From a virus: a stretch of DNA of 64,000 nt. Each line of letters starts with the position of its first letter. Within the stretch, counting starts at the first letter, position 1. A program made the translations under genes and the position numbers. The DNA is taken from positions 50,930 to 114,929 of the IMG/VR virus record IMGVR_UViG_3300034095_001343; one strand, written 5' to 3'. Shown here piece by piece: positions 59,685-64,000 of the stretch. The notes beneath the pieces were generated by a model, which was given only the letters and a program-made list of their open reading frames with translations, was not told the origin of the DNA and did no database searches.

Positions 59685-59778
59685 TTTGTATATTTTTATA
59701 TTTATGTTTATTTATCTCATTAATCCATAAGCAATCATCCCAATAGCAAAATATCCACTCATTTTTTTTATCTTCCAT
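59602..59778 (-). CDS. Possible 58-aa protein overlapping the co-chaperonin start
   Basis: An ATG lies 2 bases after the stop of the upstream gene (TAA-TT-ATG) and reads MEDKKNEWIFCYWDDCLWIN, continuing to a TAG at 59602-59604; the last part overlaps the GroES-like gene in another frame. The N-terminal half is aromatic-rich with two Cys and fills what would otherwise be a 96-base gap. Tight coupling favours a real gene, but the overlapping half and lack of a known family leave doubt. Confidence 0.35.
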   Translation of the reverse strand: MEDKKNEWIFCYWDDCLWINEINKHKYKNIQNEKFEDYTSGEKSSDTGEEFGSVLSRD

Positions 59779-59780
59779 AA

Positions 59781-60299
59781 TTATATTTGATCATAAGCCA
59801 AACCTTGTCCACCTCTAACATGACTTTCTTGTTCTTGTTTCATGTCATTAAAAGCACCTTTGTATGATTGTCTAATTTGTTCAAATTTAGCAGCAGCATT
59901 TACCATAGAATTTATGTTTCCATCTCTACCATGTTCAATAGCAGTTACTTCCATATATCTAGCTAATCTATCAAGCATTGATTTAATTCCTTTGTAAGCT
60001 CTGTAAGCAGGAGTTTCGTAAAGTCTATTGCATGTTTCAATAGCTTTAATAATCACTTCATCTTCAGGTGATTCTTGTAAACTTACTTCTTCAATAATTA
60101 AATCTTCTTTGTCTGATTCAGAAACATTAAAAAAAGGATTCATATCTGGATTAGGACAAGTCATATAAAAAATATACTGATATACAGACATATAAGTATC
60201 AGGATAATTATCCATTATTGCTTTTAATGAATACAATGAATAACAATGTTCTGTAGGTATAACTTTACCGTTTTGAATATCAAATAATCTTACTATCAT
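59781..60299 (-). CDS. Conserved protein upstream of the terminase, possible small terminase, 172 aa
   Basis: Helical protein with a long C-terminal helix (INSMVNAAAKFEQIRQSYKG) and an end RGGQGLAYDQI that recurs in proteins encoded before TerL in crAss-like phages. Its size, location two genes before TerL and helical layout are compatible with a small terminase subunit, but no DNA-binding helix-turn-helix is clear. Its ATG overlaps the preceding nuclease stop as ATGA, supporting the start. Confidence 0.55.
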   Translation of the reverse strand: MIVRLFDIQNGKVIPTEHCYSLYSLKAIMDNYPDTYMSVYQYIFYMTCPNPDMNPFFNVSESDKEDLIIEEVSLQESPEDEVIIKAIETCNRLYETPAYRAYKGIKSMLDRLARYMEVTAIEHGRDGNINSMVNAAAKFEQIRQSYKGAFNDMKQEQESHVRGGQGLAYDQI

Positions 60300-61108
60300 T
60301 TTTTATTATCTTTTAACCACATTATTGTACTAATCACTTCATCATGTAAATACGGTACTTCATAAAATGTAATGTCTTCAATTACAGGTTCACCGTTTAC
60401 ATGTTCATTGATAGGATAACCATTTTCATCAACACCCAGTTGTACAAACTTTACATGTTGAATAACAAGCTTTCCGATCTTTAATCTAGGATTATGTTTT
60501 TTAATAATATACGCATAAATACTCAATTGTAAATTATAATGGTTTAAATTACAATCATCTAAATGCGAAACTGGGTGATACATCTTTTGAGTTATACCTT
60601 CCCAGTTTGTAAATCCTTTATCTTTAATTTCTTTATTGGTCTTGTAATCTGTAATGTTTAAAGTATTATTTACAACCTCTACTAAATCAGCTTGACCACA
60701 CAAACCAGCAGACTTTAAATATACTAAATGTTCTGGATAAATACCATCAGATAATCTTTGATCTGGTGCTAATTTTAAATCACCGTCAATAATAGGTCTA
60801 ATAATAGGTAGTTGTGAACCATCTCTTTCAATTGTTTCACACTCAAGCAAATCTGTTTCTCTTTGACCATGATACCAATTACCTAACTTGATAGCTCTAT
60901 CTGACTCTGATTCCCAAGCTTCAATAATTTGAACCGGAGTCATACCATACCACTTAGATTTTTTATTTTTTGATGCTTTTTTTGCAGTTTCTTTAGAATC
61001 AAACTTAGGTTTAAACATTCCAATAAAGGAAGTTACACTTAACCAATCTATTTTCTCATCACCTAAACTCTTGTATAAATGACCATCTTCTTTAAAATAT
61101 ATACTCAT
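60296..61108 (-). CDS. PD-(D/E)XK nuclease (RecB/Cas4-like), 270 aa
   Basis: All core motifs of this nuclease superfamily occur in order: KLGNWYHGQRE (H80, E84), CGQADLV (D141), ITDYKTNK (D154, K156) and NLQLSIYAYI (Q194, Y198). The N-terminus YFKEDGHLYKSLGD is typical of phage members. The absence of four conserved Cys argues against a Cas4 iron-sulphur version. Such enzymes process DNA ends in recombination or packaging; encoded two genes before TerL, it may act in genome maturation. It overlaps the small gene upstream by an ATGA junction and the gene downstream by another. Confidence 0.82.
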   Translation of the reverse strand: MSIYFKEDGHLYKSLGDEKIDWLSVTSFIGMFKPKFDSKETAKKASKNKKSKWYGMTPVQIIEAWESESDRAIKLGNWYHGQRETDLLECETIERDGSQLPIIRPIIDGDLKLAPDQRLSDGIYPEHLVYLKSAGLCGQADLVEVVNNTLNITDYKTNKEIKDKGFTNWEGITQKMYHPVSHLDDCNLNHYNLQLSIYAYIIKKHNPRLKIGKLVIQHVKFVQLGVDENGYPINEHVNGEPVIEDITFYEVPYLHDEVISTIMWLKDNKK

Positions 61109-61242
61109 ATGTATTTAAAGTTAATATTTTCATATGTTGTTGTAATCCAAAACATTAATAAATTTTCCGTTACAGTTACATTTTGTAAATACCCAACTTT
61201 CTCGTTCAAGGCTTTATCTTTGTTTTTATCTTCAATCTTCAT
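61105..61242 (-). CDS. Small 45-aa protein between Zn-ribbon and nuclease genes
   Basis: The ATG (61242) overlaps the last codons of the Zn-ribbon gene and the TGA (61107-61105) overlaps the nuclease ATG as ATGA, so the ORF fills the 123-base gap exactly. The product begins MKIEDKNKDKALNEKVGYLQ and is charged, then hydrophobic (LLMFWITTTYENI). No family recognised. Gene junctions of this form are strong evidence of translation here. Confidence 0.68.
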   Translation of the reverse strand: MKIEDKNKDKALNEKVGYLQNVTVTENLLMFWITTTYENINFKYI

Positions 61243-61552
61243 AGTTAATATTTTTTTTGAGTTGATGTTCAGTTTCTTCATCCATAATAGCGTTCCATTT
61301 TCCTAATGGACATTCTGATGATAAAGATCTTGTTTTAAATCCTAAGCTACAACCGCATTCACTACAGCATGGTTGGGTTCCCGGTGCAAAACACTTACTG
61401 CCTTCTTTATCCAAAAATAAACATTCTTTACATATAGACCATCTTAATGCTGCTTCTGCTTCAACATGTTCTTTTTTAAATACACTATTCTTAATACCTT
61501 CAAGAATTTGTGGTGTATTTTTAAATGCACCTAAAAATTTTTCTAATCCCAT
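61232..61552 (-). CDS. Zinc-ribbon-like phage protein, 106 aa
   Basis: Residues about 36-80 have the pattern CKECLFLDKEGSKC, CCSECGCSLGFKTRSLSSEC, followed by PLGKW, matching a small phage Cys-rich domain with GCSLxxKTR and CPLGKW. Four to six Cys likely bind zinc. The N-terminus MGLEKFLGAFKNTPQILEGI is helical. It is encoded after the HU-like gene, with the 45-aa gene downstream. The role is unknown; an interaction with nucleic acid or host protein is possible. Confidence 0.65.
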   Translation of the reverse strand: MGLEKFLGAFKNTPQILEGIKNSVFKKEHVEAEAALRWSICKECLFLDKEGSKCFAPGTQPCCSECGCSLGFKTRSLSSECPLGKWNAIMDEETEHQLKKNINYED

Positions 61553-61675
61553 CTTTTTTATTTAATTATAAATGAAATATCCCATTTCAAAAAACATAGA
61601 CTAATTGATCTATAACCAGACCAACTAATATCATTACAATAACTAATAGAAGGTAATAAATAAAAACAATCCAAA

Positions 61676-62050
61676 TTATGAAGTTCTATTTTCATTCTTC
61701 TTGTTTTTAAATTCTTTCTTTTGTTCTATCATTTCATTCTGCATCTTACGGGCTTGTTCTAGTTTTTCAAGCTTTTCTTTTACACCCATTGTCTTTTCAT
61801 AACCCGCATAAGTTTGTTTACCTAAATTCCCAAGAATATCTTTGTTTCTTTTAATAGTCTTTTCAAGTTTCTGCTTTCTTAAAACAAACGTACCTAAACC
61901 ATCAACAAAAATTCTTGGGTAAGTTAAATTACTCAGATTCTTTCTAAGGTGACTATAGTAAAATGTTATAAAGTCTTCCACTACATTTTCGTGTACACCA
62001 ACCTCTTCTGCAATATTCTCTTTAAAATTTTTATATTTTTTAGGATTCAT
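61676..62050 (-). CDS. HU/IHF-like DNA-binding protein, 124 aa
   Basis: Helical N-terminus NIAEEVGVHENVVEDFITFY followed by the hallmark beta strand FVDGLGTFVLRK, comparable to the GFGTF segment of HU and IHF. The long C-terminal extension is Lys/Gln-rich helix (KLEKLEQARKMQNEMIEQKK). crAss-like phages encode an IHF-like protein near the structural genes, which fits. Such proteins bend and compact DNA. The ORF overlaps the upstream gene by 11 bases. The beta-arm is shorter than in bacterial HU, so it is a divergent member. Confidence 0.75.
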   Translation of the reverse strand: MNPKKYKNFKENIAEEVGVHENVVEDFITFYYSHLRKNLSNLTYPRIFVDGLGTFVLRKQKLEKTIKRNKDILGNLGKQTYAGYEKTMGVKEKLEKLEQARKMQNEMIEQKKEFKNKKNENRTS

Positions 62051-62402
62051 TCCCTAATATTTTAAAATCTAAAAATATTGTACCATTTTCTTGAATTTCC
62101 ATTTTATCATTCAATCTAATAGTCTTTTTATTTTTTCCAGTTTTGGAAATTAAAAACTTTTTAGACGCTTTGGAAATTGAGTTCCTTGCAGATTGTGAAC
62201 TTTTAAAAATTTGTTTTTCTGTAATCAAATCACAAAATTTAGTGAGTTCAATATCTTTATTAAAAGCAAGTTCGGTTAAGCAATCTAAATCAGATAAACT
62301 TATCTGAACATCATTAAAAAAACAATAAGTGAGAATCTGATACTTAATTACACTTTCTCTATTAGTTTTTATTTTTTTTTCAACTTTATTTACTAATGCC
62401 AT
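62040..62402 (-). CDS. Conserved crAss-like protein beside the IHF-like gene, 120 aa
   Basis: Small helical protein with a conserved-looking core IFKSSQSARNSISKASKKFL followed by the beta segment LISKTGKNKKTIRLND and a C-terminal strand GTIFLDFKIL. The same pairing with an IHF-like gene is familiar in crAss-like genomes. The SQSARNS helix and basic Lys segment could bind nucleic acid (winged-helix-like), but the function is unknown. It follows the amidase by 1 base. Confidence 0.6.
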   Translation of the reverse strand: MALVNKVEKKIKTNRESVIKYQILTYCFFNDVQISLSDLDCLTELAFNKDIELTKFCDLITEKQIFKSSQSARNSISKASKKFLISKTGKNKKTIRLNDKMEIQENGTIFLDFKILGNES

Positions 62403-62403
62403 A

Positions 62404-63321
62404 TTATAAACTTATAATTACATCAATCAATCTAGGATCGGGATAAACATCCATCTTATCACGTCTGACGTTAGTGTGAGATAATAAACCTTTTACTTTT
62501 CCATAATAGGCATCTTCCTGAAAACCAAATGCTTTAGTGGCACCTTGTTTTTTAATCCATTGTTGTAAACCAATTCTTAAGTCAATACCATCTCTTTCTC
62601 CGATGTATCTTAACCATTTCTCCACCTCTTCAATTTGCTTATCAGAATACTTATGCCAATATACAAATCCTCTAAATGCCTCATTAAGTGTGATCACCTG
62701 ACTACTGTGAGTTTTGGTTTTGACATAAGTTTTCATATCCTTATCAAGATAACCCATAGCGCATATCTCTAAACCTACAGTTCTTCGATTCATATAACCA
62801 GAACCAGAGTCACCAATATGCCATCCAAGATTACCTTCAGGAAAAGCTTGCACCATTACACCATCATACTTACTTTTCCCATTACTATGATCTTGACCAC
62901 CAAGTACAAACTCAGTAGCAATCTTACCTCTTGTATCTTTACCCCACATATCTATACAAGCATAAGGATTAGCCCCACCAGCTGTGTGATGTAACATTAC
63001 ATACTCATTATCAAGTTTCTCATGTACATACTCAGTCTTAGGTAAAAAATACTTATGAATTGTTTGGTTATACTTAGTTACATAATACTGACTAGATAAA
63101 TCTGTGTCTTGGTCAATAGCTTCTGTAAACCCACCTTTAGATAAAAGCAATGTCCACATTTCATTACCTACAACACCATCTGGTTGAAGTTCATGATGCA
63201 TTTGATATTTAATAACAGCAGCTTTAGTCTTGTCACCAAACTGCCCATCTGGTTTAACACCCAAGATCTGTTGAATCTTTCTTACATCTTCACCCGTATC
63301 TCCTTTTTTTAGCATTTTCAT
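62404..63321 (-). CDS. N-acetylmuramoyl-L-alanine amidase with peptidoglycan-binding domain (endolysin), 305 aa
   Basis: Residues 1-60 are a peptidoglycan-binding domain type 1 repeat: KKGDTGEDVRKIQQILG, PDGQFGDKTKAAVIKYQ, PDGVVGNEMW. Residues about 105-295 are an amidase_2 domain: MLHHTAGG (H111/H112), LGWHIGDS (H168), GLEICAMG (E185) and SHTNVRRDKMD (H282) supply zinc and catalytic positions. It cleaves the bond between MurNAc and the peptide stem, releasing progeny or helping entry. No signal peptide is visible, so a holin is expected elsewhere; I see none in this window. ATG start is 1 base after the preceding stop. Confidence 0.9.
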   Translation of the reverse strand: MKMLKKGDTGEDVRKIQQILGVKPDGQFGDKTKAAVIKYQMHHELQPDGVVGNEMWTLLLSKGGFTEAIDQDTDLSSQYYVTKYNQTIHKYFLPKTEYVHEKLDNEYVMLHHTAGGANPYACIDMWGKDTRGKIATEFVLGGQDHSNGKSKYDGVMVQAFPEGNLGWHIGDSGSGYMNRRTVGLEICAMGYLDKDMKTYVKTKTHSSQVITLNEAFRGFVYWHKYSDKQIEEVEKWLRYIGERDGIDLRIGLQQWIKKQGATKAFGFQEDAYYGKVKGLLSHTNVRRDKMDVYPDPRLIDVIISL

Positions 63322-63322
63322 A

Positions 63323-63628
63323 TCAGCTACGTCTTAGAGTTCTACGAGAAGATTCCCCTTCTTCCGATTCTTCCATAGCCTTGTTAAAATCTTGTGCTGC
63401 TTCTTCAACAGAAGGATCTTTATCTGCGGCAAAGGCTTGTGCTAAAAACATCTGAGCTTGTACCCGCTTTGCTCTAAACTCTTCAATTTCAGTTAAGAGT
63501 TGTTCATATTCCTTCTGAGCTTTTAAATGAGGAATGTTAGACTTGTAGAATTCAGTGATTTCTTTTCTACGTTGTGTTAATTGTTCCTTAGACAATTGCA
63601 CTTGTTCTTCTGTGAAATTTTCTTCCAT
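63323..63628 (-). CDS. Small coiled-coil protein of unknown function, 101 aa
   Basis: Almost entirely helical and charged: EEQVQLSKEQLTQRRKEITE and KEYEQLLTEIEEFRAKRVQA form a coiled coil, followed by a short acidic part and a basic SSRRTLRRS tail. It precedes the amidase and ends 1 base before it, so it may assist lysis or be an unrelated virion protein. I do not recognise a family. The leader has a TACATTTG promoter-like element. Confidence 0.55.
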   Translation of the reverse strand: MEENFTEEQVQLSKEQLTQRRKEITEFYKSNIPHLKAQKEYEQLLTEIEEFRAKRVQAQMFLAQAFAADKDPSVEEAAQDFNKAMEESEEGESSRRTLRRS

Positions 63629-63653
63629 AACTTTGGTTTTATTTATTTATTTA

Positions 63654-63684
63654 CAAATGTACCAAAGAACTTTAAATAAAAAAA
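63654..63684 (-). promoter_or_regulatory. Candidate Bacteroidota-type promoter for the amidase group
   Basis: On the minus strand TACATTTG (63654-63661) matches TAnnTTTG, followed by TAAAT as in other leaders; TTTT (63681-63684) lies at the 19-base spacing where TTTG would be expected. It is 26 bases upstream of the ATG at 63628. Confidence 0.45.
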
Positions 63685-63686
63685 GT

Positions 63687-63947
63687 TTACAGATTATTTT
63701 TTTTGTCTAGTTCTGTTTTTAATTCTGCACAAAGCTCATACTCTTCCGTCTCTACAAAGTAATCTATAAGTTCATTAATAACATTTTGGGTAACCTCCCC
63801 GTAAGGATTATGCACTAGGAGAGTATGATTACCTTTATCATGATCCTCATCTAATAAATCTTCAAAGCTAACCTTATTAGTAACTATCCTATAAGAACTA
63901 TAATAAGCTCTTTCAAAATCTATATCTTCTTTAATCTCTTCTTTCAT
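63687..63947 (-). CDS. Small acidic protein of unknown function, 86 aa (start revised)
   Basis: The longer frame to 63977 would begin with TTG, whereas an ATG at 63947 follows the motif GTATATTAGAAGT also seen before another gene, so I choose it. The product begins MKEEIKEDIDFERAYYSSYR, carries DLLDEDHDKGNHTLLVHNP and a C-terminal helix (NELIDYFVETEEYELCAELK). It is acidic and helical with no family I can name. It is the rightmost gene and may be the first of the block, or cotranscribed with genes beyond the window. Confidence 0.55.
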   Translation of the reverse strand: MKEEIKEDIDFERAYYSSYRIVTNKVSFEDLLDEDHDKGNHTLLVHNPYGEVTQNVINELIDYFVETEEYELCAELKTELDKKNNL

Positions 63948-64000
63948 ACTTCTAATATACCAAATTTTTAAATCCAAATCAAATACCCCCCCTTAAATTA

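Noticed and set aside
61553-61675. Small gene in the 123-base gap before the Zn-ribbon gene
   Set aside because: The only ATG frame is 15 codons; a longer frame lacks an ATG start, so I cannot support a gene.
63948-63977. Extension of the rightmost gene to a TTG start
   Set aside because: The 10 added codons begin with TTG while a properly placed ATG with a shared leader motif lies at 63947.
1-64000. Stop-codon reassignment, as known in some crAss-like phages
   Set aside because: All large genes read through with the standard code, and stops TAA, TAG and TGA all occur at gene ends with normal overlaps.
1-64000. tRNA genes
   Set aside because: Gaps between genes are short and no cloverleaf with a TTCGA-type arm and CCA end was noticed by eye; a tRNAscan run would be decisive.

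Overview
The window is part of the genome of a tailed phage that reads as a crAss-like (Crassvirales-type) podovirus of a Bacteroidota host. Evidence: one long minus-strand virion block in crAss order (small DNA-binding and lysis genes, co-chaperonin, large terminase, portal, putative scaffold, major capsid protein, ring/neck proteins, a Dps-like protein, fibres, tail-hub candidates, a giant muzzle-type protein, cargo proteins, a giant RNA polymerase). DNA is strongly AT-rich, start codons are preceded by A/T-rich leaders without a clear Shine-Dalgarno sequence, and a few leaders resemble the Bacteroidota TTTG / TAnnTTTG promoter. No stop-codon recoding, tRNA, CRISPR, insertion sequence or intron was seen.

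Layout. Positions 1-223 (+) hold the C-terminal end of a ribonucleotide reductase large subunit, the edge of the oppositely oriented nucleotide-metabolism/replication block. Everything from 281 to 63947 is on the minus strand, so transcription runs from right to left. From the right: small early-virion/lysis genes (63947-59406: two unknowns, amidase, unknown, HU/IHF-like protein, Zn-ribbon protein, a 45-aa gene, PD-(D/E)XK nuclease, possible small packaging protein, GroES-like protein); packaging and head genes (59413-51121: TerL, portal, scaffold-like protein, major capsid protein, small fibre-like protein); connector, Dps-like, decoration/fibre and Cys-rich genes (51024-41781); a metallophosphoesterase and a conserved unknown (41656-39899); tail ring/hub candidates (39870-38321); then seven very large genes (38312-281) totalling about 12,600 residues: a 2056-aa muzzle-type protein with a VWA domain, four cargo-type proteins, a 5139-aa RNA polymerase polyprotein, and a 1909-aa protein with a PD-(D/E)XK nuclease domain.

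How it may work together (inference from crAss-like phages): GroES-like protein helps host GroEL fold capsid proteins; TerL packages DNA through the portal; the muzzle closes the short tail; the giant cargo proteins are packed in the virion and ejected with the DNA, the RNA polymerase starting early transcription while zincin and nuclease domains may process cargo or host targets. Three hairpin terminators split the structural block and probably set the stoichiometry of capsid and decoration proteins. The most unusual items are the 5139-aa polymerase-zincin protein, the VWA domain in the muzzle, a Dps-like protein with an intact ferroxidase ligand set, a nuclease domain in a cargo protein, and a recurrent GG/AQxG motif in adjacent cargo proteins.
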